Shown here: positions 55,747-64,000 of the stretch, in pieces | Position numbering within the stretch: position 1 is the first letter of the stretch | Layout: each line of letters opens with the position of its first letter | Source: Amylibacter sp. SFDW26 | GTDB taxonomy: Bacteria > Pseudomonadota > Alphaproteobacteria > Rhodobacterales > Rhodobacteraceae | Length of the DNA: 64,000 nucleotides | Direction of reading: 5' to 3' | NCBI RefSeq assembly: GCF_009184395.1 | Contig: NZ_WEIC01000004.1 | Coordinates: forward strand, 1-64,000 | Position numbers and translations under genes: made by a program | Notes under the pieces: generated by a model | Seen by the model: the letters and a program-made list of their open reading frames with translations, nothing else | The model's database searches: none | What the model was told of the DNA's origin: nothing

Positions 55747-56487
55747 ATGAAAAATTCTGGTTCTTCTGAGACCCAAGCAGACACAAAAGGCTTTTCGCTA
55801 AAGCGGATGCTGCCGTTTGCTGTTATTATTCTTATGGCCGTTTTAGGCTTTGTTTTCCTTAAAGATTATCTGAGCTTTGAACAATTAGCTGAGAACCAAG
55901 AAGCGCTGAAAGCATGGCGTGATGGTAACTTTATCCTCGCGTCTTTGGCTTTCGTGGCAGTTTACGTTGTGATTGTGGCCTTCTCCCTCCCAGGGGCTGC
56001 AATCGCTTCGTTAACTGGTGGTTTTTTGTTCGGTGTTGTTACGGGTTCTGTTTATAATATCGTTGCAGCGACAATAGGGGCTACGGCAATCTTCAGTGCG
56101 GCGCGTATGGGCTTTGGTGAAACTTTGTCTGCGAAGATGGACAGTTCTAAAGGGGCTGTTAAAGCTTTGAAAGACGGACTGAAAGAAGATGAAGTGAGTT
56201 ACTTATTGATTATGCGCCTTGTACCTGCTGTTCCGTTCTTTGTGGCGAACTTGGTGCCTGCACTTGTTGGCGTGAAGTTGAAACGGTTCGTATGGACAAC
56301 ATTCGTGGGTATCATTCCTGGTGGTGTGGTTTACACATGGGTTGGTGCTGGCTTGTCAGAGGTGTTTGCACGTGGTGAAACGCCTAATTTGGGTATTATT
56401 TTTGAGGTTCAAGTTTTGGGCCCACTATTAGGATTGGCGGCTCTTGCGATGCTGCCGATCGCTTTGAAAAAATTTAAAGGAAAATAA
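55747..56487 (+). CDS. TVP38/TMEM64 (DedA-like VTT) membrane protein
   Basis: 246 residues, six or so TM helices. FSLPGAAIASLTGGFLFGVV, the cytoplasmic LLIMRLVPAVPFFVANLVPA and FVGIIPGGVVYTWVGAGLSE are the VTT-domain signature. Family members move lipids across membranes or take part in metal/peptide resistance. Directly followed (2 bp) by a flavoprotein reductase, a pairing found in many bacteria, sometimes as one fused protein. Confidence 0.9.
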   Translation: MKNSGSSETQADTKGFSLKRMLPFAVIILMAVLGFVFLKDYLSFEQLAENQEALKAWRDGNFILASLAFVAVYVVIVAFSLPGAAIASLTGGFLFGVVTGSVYNIVAATIGATAIFSAARMGFGETLSAKMDSSKGAVKALKDGLKEDEVSYLLIMRLVPAVPFFVANLVPALVGVKLKRFVWTTFVGIIPGGVVYTWVGAGLSEVFARGETPNLGIIFEVQVLGPLLGLAALAMLPIALKKFKGK

Positions 56488-56489
56488 TC

Positions 56490-57905
56490 ATGGTTCATCG
56501 TATTAAAACTGATCTTTGTATCATTGGCGGTGGCTCTGGCGGCCTGTCTGTTGCCGCTGGTGCAGTGCAAATGGGCGCTAACGTTGTACTTGTCGAAGGT
56601 GGCAAGATGGGTGGTGATTGTTTGAACTATGGCTGTGTTCCATCAAAAGCTTTGATTGCTGCGGGTAAACATGCCCATGCGATGACAACAGGGGCGCCGT
56701 TTGGTGTGGCACCTGCAAAGCCGAAAGTGGATTATGCTGCTGCGAAAGATCATGTTCGCAACGTGATTGCTGGGATCGAACCGCATGACAGCGTGGAACG
56801 GTTTGAAGGTTTGGGCGTGAACGTGATCACCGAGTACGGCACGTTTATTTCGCCTACTGAGTTACAAGCGGGTGACACGATTATCACTGCACGTCGTTTT
56901 GTGATTTCAACGGGGTCTTCGCCTTTTGTGCCACCCATTCCGGGTTTGGATAAGGTCACGCATTATACGAATGAAGATATCTTTGAACTGCGTGAACAAC
57001 CAAAGCACCTGTTGGTGATTGGCGGTGGTCCGATTGGTATGGAATTGGCGCAGGCGCATGTGCGTTTGGGGTCAAAAGTGACTGTTATCGAGGGCTTTAA
57101 GGCGCTTGGTAAAGATGATCCTGAAATGGCTGCGATTGCTTTGGAACGTTTACGTGCTGAGGGCATTGTGATCGAAGAGGACGCTTTGGCAGAAGAGATC
57201 AGCCAAAAGGGTGATGTGATTACGGTTAAGACCAAAGATGGCCGCAGCTTTAAAGGCTCGCATTTGTTGATGGCGGTTGGGCGTAAGCCGAATACGGATA
57301 AGTTAAACCTAGAGGCTGCTGGTATTGAGCCAACACGCGGTGGGATCAAAGTGGATGCATCCCTGAAAACCACAAACAAGCGCGTTTATGCGATTGGTGA
57401 TGTGGCGGGGGGGCTGCAATTTACCCATATGGCTGGGTATCATGCGGGTGTTATTATTAAATCCGCCTTGTTTGGTTTGCCATCAAAAGCAAGCTCTGCG
57501 CATATTCCTTGGGCAACTTATATTGATCCAGAGATGGCGCAGGTTGGTTTGACCGAAGCGCAAGCGCGTGAAGAACATGGCGATAAATTAGAAGTTGTTC
57601 GGTTTGAATACGCTGAAAACGATCGTGCGCGTTCTGAATTGGCAACAACAGGTCTGATCAAAGTGATGATCGTCAAAGGTCGGCCAGTTGGGGCAAGTAT
57701 TGTGGGTGCACAAGCCGGCGAATTGATACAAACGTGGGCATTGGTGATTGCGAATAAGCTGAAAATCGGTGCTGTGGCGGCGATGGTGGCCCCTTATCCG
57801 ACATTGGGTGAGATCAATAAACGCGCAGCCGGAGCGTATTATACACCGCGTTTGTTCGAGAGCGACTTTGTTAAAAAGGTGGTTAGGTTCGTACAGCGCT
57901 TTTAG
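56490..57905 (+). CDS. Dihydrolipoamide dehydrogenase/mercuric reductase-like flavoprotein
   Basis: 471 residues. FAD-binding GGGSGGLSVAAGA, redox-active CLNYGCVPSK (Cys44 and Cys49 approximately), NAD-binding GGGPIGMELAQAH and the C-terminal dimerisation domain with the active-site region GAYYTPRLFESDFVKK replacing the HxxxxE of lipoamide dehydrogenase. The specific electron acceptor is unknown. No mercury-binding Cys pair at the C-terminus, so it is not MerA. Operon with TVP38. Confidence 0.88.
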   Translation: MVHRIKTDLCIIGGGSGGLSVAAGAVQMGANVVLVEGGKMGGDCLNYGCVPSKALIAAGKHAHAMTTGAPFGVAPAKPKVDYAAAKDHVRNVIAGIEPHDSVERFEGLGVNVITEYGTFISPTELQAGDTIITARRFVISTGSSPFVPPIPGLDKVTHYTNEDIFELREQPKHLLVIGGGPIGMELAQAHVRLGSKVTVIEGFKALGKDDPEMAAIALERLRAEGIVIEEDALAEEISQKGDVITVKTKDGRSFKGSHLLMAVGRKPNTDKLNLEAAGIEPTRGGIKVDASLKTTNKRVYAIGDVAGGLQFTHMAGYHAGVIIKSALFGLPSKASSAHIPWATYIDPEMAQVGLTEAQAREEHGDKLEVVRFEYAENDRARSELATTGLIKVMIVKGRPVGASIVGAQAGELIQTWALVIANKLKIGAVAAMVAPYPTLGEINKRAAGAYYTPRLFESDFVKKVVRFVQRF

Positions 57906-57995
57906 TCGCAAGCGTAATATAGTTGTTGTCTAAGCCATTGATTGTAATCTTTGATGGCTTAGATTAGATCGTATGCATTATGTTATAGGGGAAAC

Positions 57996-59381
57996 ATGTT
58001 TCTTAAGTCACTTTCAGGACGGTTTTTATTACTGACGATCATCTTTGTGATGCTCGCAGAGGTCTTGATCTTTGTGCCGTCTGTTGCACGTTTCCGAGAA
58101 GATTATCTGCAAGCACGTTTGGAACGTTCGCAAATCGCATCTTTGGCTTTATTGGCCGCTCCAACCGATATGGTTGATGACGAGTTGGAAGCGGAATTGT
58201 TACGCAATGCAGATGTATTGAACGTTGTATTGCGCCGTGATGCTGTGCGCCAATTGGTTTTGGCGTCGCCTATGAGATCGACCATCGAGCAATCGTATGA
58301 TTTACGTAACCCTGGTGCGATGATGTTAATGGGTGATGCGATGATGACTTTGGCGAAAGACCAAGACCGCGTCATTCGTGTGATTGGGGAGCCTGTGAAA
58401 GAGGCTGGCCAAATGATCGAAGTTACGATGTATGAAAAGCCGTTGCGCGATGCGATGATTGAGTATGGGTTGAATATTCTGAAGTTATCGGCCTTTATCT
58501 CTGCCATAACAGCAGCATTATTGTTTATTGCCGTGCGGATATTATTGGTCCGTCCGATTGATCGTTTGGTGTCGCAAATGCGCAGCTACGCAGCGAACCC
58601 AGAAGATGTGCGTAAGATTATCCAACCTCAAGCTGGTGCTGTTGAACTGCGCGAAGCGGAAACGGCGTTGCAATCGTTGCAAACTGATCTAAGCCAATCG
58701 CTGAAACAAAAGGGTCGCTTGGCGGATCTAGGTGGTGCTGTTGCGCGGATCAGTCATGATTTACGGAACATTTTGACGACCACACAATTGTTGGCTGATC
58801 GCATGGAAATGAGTGATGACCCGCAAGTAAAAAAAACGGCGCCTAAGTTAATCAATTCTCTGTCTCGTGCGGTAAACTTGTGTGAAAGCACGCTGAGCTT
58901 TGGTAAGGCAGAAGAAACGCCACCACAACTGACACAATTCGCGATGACGCCTTTGTTGGCGGAGGTTGTGGAAGGCGAGCGATTAGCTGTGGGTGATGCC
59001 GACGTTCGTATTCGTTTGAATGTAGAGCGTGGTGTTAGGATGTTTGCGGATCGTGAGCAGCTTTATCGTATTGTCAGTAATATTGTGCGTAATGCACGCC
59101 AAGTGCTGGCTTTGAGGGATGTGCCGGGTGAAATTCGTGTGTCTGGCGCCGAAACAACCGATCATTGGACGATTGAAATCGCAGATAATGGCCCTGGATT
59201 GCCAAAACGTGCAGTGGATAATTTATTTACGCCGTTTGAAGGCGGGGCACGCAAAGGTGGCTCTGGCTTGGGTTTGGCGATTTCTGCTGATTTGGTTAAA
59301 GGCCATGGTGGGGCATTAGAATTGGTGTCTACTGGCGAAAATGGCACGGTATTTATGATTAATTTGCCAAAATCAGTTTGA
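57996..59381 (+). CDS. Membrane sensor histidine kinase
   Basis: 461 residues. TM1 near 10-30, a periplasmic region (30-160), TM2 near 165-188, a HAMP-like linker, H-box with RISHDLRNILTTTQLLADRM, N-box IVRNARQVLALRDV, and G-box DNGPGLPKRAVDNLFTPFEG, GGSGLGLAIS. No response regulator gene is adjacent, so it is an orphan kinase; its stimulus and partner are unknown. 90 bp after the flavoprotein gene. Confidence 0.9.
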   Translation: MFLKSLSGRFLLLTIIFVMLAEVLIFVPSVARFREDYLQARLERSQIASLALLAAPTDMVDDELEAELLRNADVLNVVLRRDAVRQLVLASPMRSTIEQSYDLRNPGAMMLMGDAMMTLAKDQDRVIRVIGEPVKEAGQMIEVTMYEKPLRDAMIEYGLNILKLSAFISAITAALLFIAVRILLVRPIDRLVSQMRSYAANPEDVRKIIQPQAGAVELREAETALQSLQTDLSQSLKQKGRLADLGGAVARISHDLRNILTTTQLLADRMEMSDDPQVKKTAPKLINSLSRAVNLCESTLSFGKAEETPPQLTQFAMTPLLAEVVEGERLAVGDADVRIRLNVERGVRMFADREQLYRIVSNIVRNARQVLALRDVPGEIRVSGAETTDHWTIEIADNGPGLPKRAVDNLFTPFEGGARKGGSGLGLAISADLVKGHGGALELVSTGENGTVFMINLPKSV

Positions 59382-59479
59382 TGTAAGTCGACGCTGGCAA
59401 AATCAGACAATTCACCCTAATTTTGACAAAATCCTATGCTTAATCGCGAGCAAAAAATAAGAGTAGTAGGGGCATTTCT

Positions 59480-60781
59480 ATGCAATTAACGATGATTGGA
59501 ACTGGTTATGTTGGCCTGGTTTCAGGTGTGTGTTTTTCAGATTTTGGGCATGACGTTGTTTGCGTTGATAAATTGCCAGCTAAGATAGAAGCACTAGAAC
59601 GTGGCGAAGTGCCGATTTATGAGCCTGGTTTGGATGAACTGATGGCTAAAAATGTTTCGGCTGGACGATTGAAGTTCACATTGGAATTAGATGCGGCTGT
59701 TGGGGCCGCCGATGCTGTATTTATTGCTGTGGGCACACCTACGCGTCGTGGTGACGGCCATGCGGATTTGACGTATGTATATGATGCAGCACGCGAAATT
59801 GCGCGGTCGTTGCAGGGGTATACGGTCATTGTAACAAAATCGACTGTTCCCGTTGGAACGAACCGCGAAGTAGAACGTGTTATTCGTGCGGAAAACCCTG
59901 ATGCGGATTTTGATGTATCGTCTAACCCTGAGTTTTTACGCGAAGGTGCTGCGATTGAGGATTTCATGCACCCCGACCGTGTTGTGGTAGGTGTTGAAAG
60001 CGAACGCGCCCAAGATGTGATGGCTAAGATTTACCGTCCACTTGCACTGCGTGAAGCGCCGATTGTTTATACCGATTTAGAAAGTGCTGAGATGATCAAA
60101 TATGCGGCGAACGCATTTTTGGCGACGAAGATTACGTTCATCAATGAAATAGCTAACCTGTGTGAAAAGGTTGGAGCAGATATCAAGTCAGTGTCTAAGG
60201 GCATGGGAATGGACAATCGTATCGGTAAAAAATTCCTGCATGCAGGGCCCGGATATGGTGGTTCGTGCTTTCCGAAAGACACGAAAGCATTGGCGCGTAT
60301 TGGCCAAGACCATGCCAGCCCGATTAAGATCGTAGAACAAGTGATTGCCATCAATGATGAACGCAAACGTCAGATGACCGATAAGATCATGTATCTGTGT
60401 GATGATAAGGTAAAAGGTAAAAAAATCGCTGTATATGGTGTGACGTTTAAGCCGAACACGGATGATATGCGCGATAGTCCGTCGCTGACGATTGTTCCTG
60501 CTTTGGTGGGCGCTGGTGCAGATGTGTATGTGGTGGATCCGCAAGGGCGTAAAGAAGGCGAAGAGATGTTGCCGTCTGTGACATGGCAAGAGGATCCTTA
60601 TGCTGCAGCTCAGGATGCTGATGCTGTTGTGATCCTCACGGAGTGGAACGAGTTCCGTGCATTAGATTTAAGCCGTTTGGCAGGTTTGATGAAGTCGGCA
60701 AAGATGGCGGATCTGCGCAATATTTATGATCCAGAGGATGCACAATCTGCGGGCTTTGAATATGTTGGGGTGGGAAGGTGA
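59480..60781 (+). CDS. ugd: UDP-glucose 6-dehydrogenase
   Basis: 433 residues. N-terminal NAD fold MQLTMIGTGYVGLVSGVCFS, EFLREGAAIEDFMHPDRVVV for substrate binding, catalytic Cys in GPGYGGSCFPKDTKAL and the C-terminal TFKPNTDDMRDSPSLTI. Oxidises UDP-glucose to UDP-glucuronate for capsule or exopolysaccharide. It stands alone here, without glycan genes. Confidence 0.95.
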   Translation: MQLTMIGTGYVGLVSGVCFSDFGHDVVCVDKLPAKIEALERGEVPIYEPGLDELMAKNVSAGRLKFTLELDAAVGAADAVFIAVGTPTRRGDGHADLTYVYDAAREIARSLQGYTVIVTKSTVPVGTNREVERVIRAENPDADFDVSSNPEFLREGAAIEDFMHPDRVVVGVESERAQDVMAKIYRPLALREAPIVYTDLESAEMIKYAANAFLATKITFINEIANLCEKVGADIKSVSKGMGMDNRIGKKFLHAGPGYGGSCFPKDTKALARIGQDHASPIKIVEQVIAINDERKRQMTDKIMYLCDDKVKGKKIAVYGVTFKPNTDDMRDSPSLTIVPALVGAGADVYVVDPQGRKEGEEMLPSVTWQEDPYAAAQDADAVVILTEWNEFRALDLSRLAGLMKSAKMADLRNIYDPEDAQSAGFEYVGVGR

Positions 60782-60802
60782 AGTTCCAATATTAACTATT
60801 GA

Positions 60803-60842
60803 GTTGCGACCACCCACGAGATCGGATCGGGGACTGGGTGGC
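60803..60842 (-). terminator. hairpin after phoX
   Basis: On the minus strand GCGGCCACCC pairs with GGGTGGTCGC (one G.U, valid on that strand) around a 20-base loop just after the phoX stop. The T-tract is weak. It also lies 20 bp after ugd, which is convergent. Confidence 0.5.
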
Positions 60843-60859
60843 CGCTTTATTACGTGGGA

Positions 60860-62758
60860 TTAACCGATTGGTTGGTTATCCGCACGGGATATGGCAACGA
60901 TACCAGAACGGGGAACACTGGTACCACCATTGGGGAAATGGCTGTTGCCTTTTTCGCCAGGGTGCTGGACGCCGACGAATGCGGTTTTTCTGTCTGCTGA
61001 CCATGCGATGCCAGTTATTTCAGCCTCTTTTGGCCCAACAAGGAAGCGGCGAATTTCGCCTGTTGCTGGATCGCCGACCAACATTTGGTTGTTACCCATA
61101 CCAGCGAAGTCACCTTCGTTTGAATATTTGCCATCTGTTTGGATCCATAACAGACCTTTGCTGTCAAAGCTGATGCCATCTGGGGAGTTGAACATGTTGC
61201 CAGAGTTGATGTTTGGAGAGCCTGCGTATTCATCGTCGTGAACATCTGGGTTACCAGCCAATGCGAATATATCCCAGCTGAACGCATCGTTTGCGTGGTC
61301 TTGCATATCGGGCACCCAACGCAAGATTTGACCGTATTTGTTTTCCGCACGAGGGTTTGGGCCATCCACTGGCGTTGCATCACCACCTTTGTTTGGCTTC
61401 ACACCGCGGTTTTTGTTGTTTGTCAAAGCAACATAAGCCTCAATCTGTGTTGGGTTATGTGTGACCCATTCAGGGCGATCCATTGTTGTTGCACCAACGA
61501 TTGAAGCCGCTTGACGTGTGTGGATACAAATCTCTGCTTGTGAAAGCCCTGTTGTTTCGGGTGTCAGTGCCAGCCATTCGCCACGTTGATCGTCGGTAAA
61601 TTTCGCAGCATATAGAATACCATCTGTTAACAGGTCTTCTGTATCGCCACCTTCGGCATAGTAACCGTTTGAAACGTAGCGGTATAGGAATTCGCCGCGT
61701 TCGTCGTCACCCATATAGACAACGATTTTGCCGTTTGGTGCCACGACAACATCAGCGTTTTCGTGTTTGAAACGACCCAATGCTGTGCGTTTTTTTGGTG
61801 TTGATGTTGGGTCTGTTGGATCGATTTCAACAACGTAGCCTGCGCGGTTTGGTTCATTAGGGTTTTTAGAGATGTCGAAACGCTCATCTGTCATTGCCCA
61901 GTTGTAGCCCCAGTCATCGTGACCGATGCCGTAGCGTTTGAAACGTTGTGGCAATTCCATTTCTTTGTCTGATGATGAGAAATACCCATTGAAGTTTTCT
62001 TCGCATGCAAGATATGTACCCCATGGTGTTTCGCCGTTACCGCAGTTGTTCCATGTACCAAGGGATTGTGTGCCTGATGGATCGGCAGATGTTTTCAACA
62101 GATCATGACCTGCTGCTGGGCCGGTTAATTCCATTGGTGTGTCGGCTGTGATGCGACGGTTTAAGGGGCTGTCTTTGATCACTTCCCAGTTTTCGCCAAC
62201 TTTGTGGACTTCTGCCACTGTTACGCCGTGTGCGGCTTTACCCTTTGCTACATCATCTGGTGTTTCGGGTAATTTGCTGTCGCGGTTGCCGTAAATGATA
62301 GGGCGGTTTGTGTACTCGTTGTTGGCAACCAAAACGTGACGGTTGCCGATTGCGAACATGGACATGCCATCGTTGTTGTCACCAAAGGCACGCAATTGAC
62401 TGGCGGCTGTGCCGCGTGTTGCTTCGTCAAATTCTGGTGCGTCGGACCATAATGGATCGCCCCATTTTACCAACATGTCCCATTTGTAGCCTTCTGGAAC
62501 AGAGATTGTATCATCTGTGCTGGCTGCAACTTGTTTGAACCCAAAGCGATCTGTTGCTGCTTCTGCAACATTCACAAGGCTGGATGTACCCATCACAAAT
62601 GTGCCTGCGCCAAATGTCAAAACGCCTGATAGGAAGCCGCGACGTGAAATTGCGGCGTCAACTACGGCGTCAAATTGTGGGTCTTCGGTGCGTGGGCTGT
62701 TTATTTCGTCGAATTCGTCAAATGACAATTCGTCGTGGGTGATGTTCGTATCTTTCAT
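60860..62758 (-). CDS. phoX: PhoX-family alkaline phosphatase
   Basis: 632 residues. A twin-arginine signal (SRRGFLSGVLTFGAGTFVMG at about 38-57) exports it folded. The DUF839 beta-propeller has LACEENFNGYFSSSDKEMEL, GRFKHENADVVVAPNGKIVV and YMGDDERGEFLYRYVS, residues typical of the calcium/iron PhoX centre. Releases phosphate from organophosphates in the periplasm or outside; the marine counterpart of PhoA. Its own Pho box is at 62863-62880. Confidence 0.94.
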   Translation of the reverse strand: MKDTNITHDELSFDEFDEINSPRTEDPQFDAVVDAAISRRGFLSGVLTFGAGTFVMGTSSLVNVAEAATDRFGFKQVAASTDDTISVPEGYKWDMLVKWGDPLWSDAPEFDEATRGTAASQLRAFGDNNDGMSMFAIGNRHVLVANNEYTNRPIIYGNRDSKLPETPDDVAKGKAAHGVTVAEVHKVGENWEVIKDSPLNRRITADTPMELTGPAAGHDLLKTSADPSGTQSLGTWNNCGNGETPWGTYLACEENFNGYFSSSDKEMELPQRFKRYGIGHDDWGYNWAMTDERFDISKNPNEPNRAGYVVEIDPTDPTSTPKKRTALGRFKHENADVVVAPNGKIVVYMGDDERGEFLYRYVSNGYYAEGGDTEDLLTDGILYAAKFTDDQRGEWLALTPETTGLSQAEICIHTRQAASIVGATTMDRPEWVTHNPTQIEAYVALTNNKNRGVKPNKGGDATPVDGPNPRAENKYGQILRWVPDMQDHANDAFSWDIFALAGNPDVHDDEYAGSPNINSGNMFNSPDGISFDSKGLLWIQTDGKYSNEGDFAGMGNNQMLVGDPATGEIRRFLVGPKEAEITGIAWSADRKTAFVGVQHPGEKGNSHFPNGGTSVPRSGIVAISRADNQPIG

Positions 62759-62862
62759 GGTGGATAATCCTTAAACTGTTTCGGTAAATCCCCAAGGGAA
62801 TCGCCTTAACAAAAGATTAAGGATGATATGTAACAACGTGGGTTCATTCATGATGCGCCCAC

Positions 62863-62880
62863 GTTACAGAATTATGAAAG
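62863..62880 (-). promoter_or_regulatory. Pho box upstream of phoX
   Basis: On the minus strand CTTTCATAATTCTGTAAC, which matches 15 of 18 positions of the classical two-repeat PhoB site (CTGTCATAAATCTGTCAC). About 105 bp upstream of the phoX ATG, right after trpS. A further AACGTGGG/CCCACGTT hairpin (62835-62866 region) lies just downstream of it. Confidence 0.7.
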
Positions 62881-62890
62881 ATTTGTAACC

Positions 62891-63913
62891 TTAGCGGCTG
62901 CGGATCATTCCAACGATATCGTAAGCATCTGCCAAAATTGGTTCTGCGATTTCAGCGGCACGATTTGCACCATCGCCCAAGATACGGTCGATTTCGGCAG
63001 GGTCAGCCATAAGTCGGCCCATCTCATCTGCGATTGGGGCAAGATGTGCGACGGCTAGATCTGCCAATAATGGTTTGAATTGGCCGAACTGTTGCCCTGC
63101 AACCTCTGTCAGAACTTCGGCAGGTGTTTGCCCTGAAATGCCTGCATAGATGTTGATCAAGTTGCGGGCTTCTGGACGGTCTGCAAGGCCATCCATATTG
63201 TCTGGTAACGGTTCAGGATCAGTTTTGGCTTTGCGGATTTTCTTGGCAATTGCATCGGCATCATCTGTCATATTGATGCGGCTCATATCGGATGGATCAG
63301 ATTTTGACATTTTCTTGGATCCATCGCGCAAAGACATCACGCGTGTGCCAGCGCCATCAATGATTGGTTCTGGCTCTGGGAAGAAATTCGTTTTGAAATC
63401 GTGGTTGAATTTATTTGCAATATCACGAGTTAGTTCAACATGTTGTTTCTGGTCTTCCCCCACAGGGACATGCGTGGCTTTATAGGCCAAGATGTCTGCC
63501 GCCATCAGGGATGGATAAGCGTATAGGCCCAGCGACATTTTTTCGGCGTTTTTACCAGCTTTGTCTTTGAATTGCGTCATGCGGTTCATCCAGCCAAGGC
63601 GGGCGACGCAGTTGAATAACCAGCCGAGTTCTGCATGTGCAGACACTTGGCTTTGGTTAAACAGAATGGATTTTTTCGGGTCTAGGCCACAGGCCAAATA
63701 GGCAGCGGTCAATTCGCGTGTTTGGCGGCGCAAAGCTTCTGGGTCTTGCCAGACGGTGATGGCGTGCATGTCGACCACGCAATAGATGGTTTCGATGCCG
63801 CTGTTTTGCATTTCCACAAAGCGCTTAACGGCGCCTAGGTAGTTGCCAAGCGTCAGGTTCCCAGATGGTTGGATGCCTGAGAAAACACGTGGTGTGAAGG
63901 CCGCTTCGGTCAT
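62891..63913 (-). CDS. trpS: Tryptophanyl-tRNA synthetase
   Basis: 340 residues from [20 protein letters not shown]. Class I Rossmann fold with the HIGH-equivalent in [15 protein letters not shown] and [15 protein letters not shown] as KMSKS loop. Charges tRNA-Trp. The longer reading upstream has no RBS. 63914-64000 contains no feature I can support. Confidence 0.95.
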   Translation of the reverse strand: MTEAAFTPRVFSGIQPSGNLTLGNYLGAVKRFVEMQNSGIETIYCVVDMHAITVWQDPEALRRQTRELTAAYLACGLDPKKSILFNQSQVSAHAELGWLFNCVARLGWMNRMTQFKDKAGKNAEKMSLGLYAYPSLMAADILAYKATHVPVGEDQKQHVELTRDIANKFNHDFKTNFFPEPEPIIDGAGTRVMSLRDGSKKMSKSDPSDMSRINMTDDADAIAKKIRKAKTDPEPLPDNMDGLADRPEARNLINIYAGISGQTPAEVLTEVAGQQFGQFKPLLADLAVAHLAPIADEMGRLMADPAEIDRILGDGANRAAEIAEPILADAYDIVGMIRSR

Positions 63914-64000
63914 AGTAATCTTGCTCCGCCTAGAGTAATAAGGTTTTAGGCTTATCGCGCCACAAATGCGCGGCGTCAACTAAAAGGGCACCTGAATGTA

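Noticed and set aside
60782-60859. A further copy of the GC-rich hairpin repeat (GATCGGATCGGGG)
   Set aside because: Shares only a short GATCGG core; arms and following hairpin differ, so treated as the phoX hairpin.
1-64000. CRISPR arrays, tRNA or rRNA genes, insertion-sequence transposases, replication origin
   Set aside because: No regularly spaced repeats, cloverleaf genes, rRNA segments or transposase/integrase coding sequence were seen in any part of the window.

Overview
This window comes from an alphaproteobacterium, most likely a Rhodobacterales (Roseobacter-group) marine bacterium of moderate to low GC. The evidence is the tuf-S10-spc-alpha ribosomal gene order, an ATP12-type F1 chaperone gene, an aapJQMP amino-acid transporter, a luxR/luxI pair, a cobalt-type nitrile hydratase, a PhoX phosphatase and ABATE/CGNR regulators. 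The genus cannot be fixed from sequence alone.

Layout. 1-29.2 kb is the ribosomal protein super-cluster (tuf end, rpsJ-rplC-rplD-rplW, rplB-rpsS-rplV-rpsC-rplP, rpmC through rpmD, rplO-secY-adk, rpsM-rpsK-rpoA-rplQ). Three blocks of unrelated genes split it, each preceded by an intrinsic terminator. Block 1 (2.3-5.0 kb) holds a COG0523 zinc-metallochaperone GTPase behind a Zur-type palindrome, a repeat cassette and an unknown membrane protein. Block 2 (7.9-15.2 kb) holds a Rid protein, a short LysR, a CGNR regulator with its divergent hydrolase, an oxygenase, lipoproteins, an MNT-HEPN fusion and an uncharacterised conserved protein. Block 3 (19.7-23.9 kb) holds an unknown membrane-spanning protein, an AhpD-like protein, an EamA exporter and an SDR. 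From 29.3 kb come luxR-luxI, rarA, crcB-rluC-ATP12, aapJQMP, two NTF2-like secreted proteins, sixA with a ferredoxin and a sterol-desaturase-like protein, argB, the nitrile hydratase operon, yidC-MOSC-yihA, ttcA, a TIR-domain island, yidD, rnpA-rpmH, a TVP38 protein with a flavoprotein reductase, a sensor kinase, ugd, phoX with a Pho box, and trpS.

The most unusual content is a cassette of about 475 bp present twice (3542-4016 and 49887-50360). On the minus strand each copy encodes a highly structured RNA with a predicted pseudoknot and a terminator-like hairpin, followed by a 66-residue small protein. Between the copies, RNA stems change by compensatory base-pair substitutions, and the small ORF shows about 21 synonymous codon changes against 8 replacements. 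Both layers therefore look selected. Each cassette sits 86-90 bp upstream of a divergent, AT-rich cargo gene (a two-TM protein at 4106; a TIR-domain protein at 50446), and each cargo is followed by GC-rich multi-hairpin repeats. A relative of that hairpin repeat also ends the MNT-HEPN gene at 14190. This looks like an exchangeable, possibly defensive, island architecture that has entered even the ribosomal operon.
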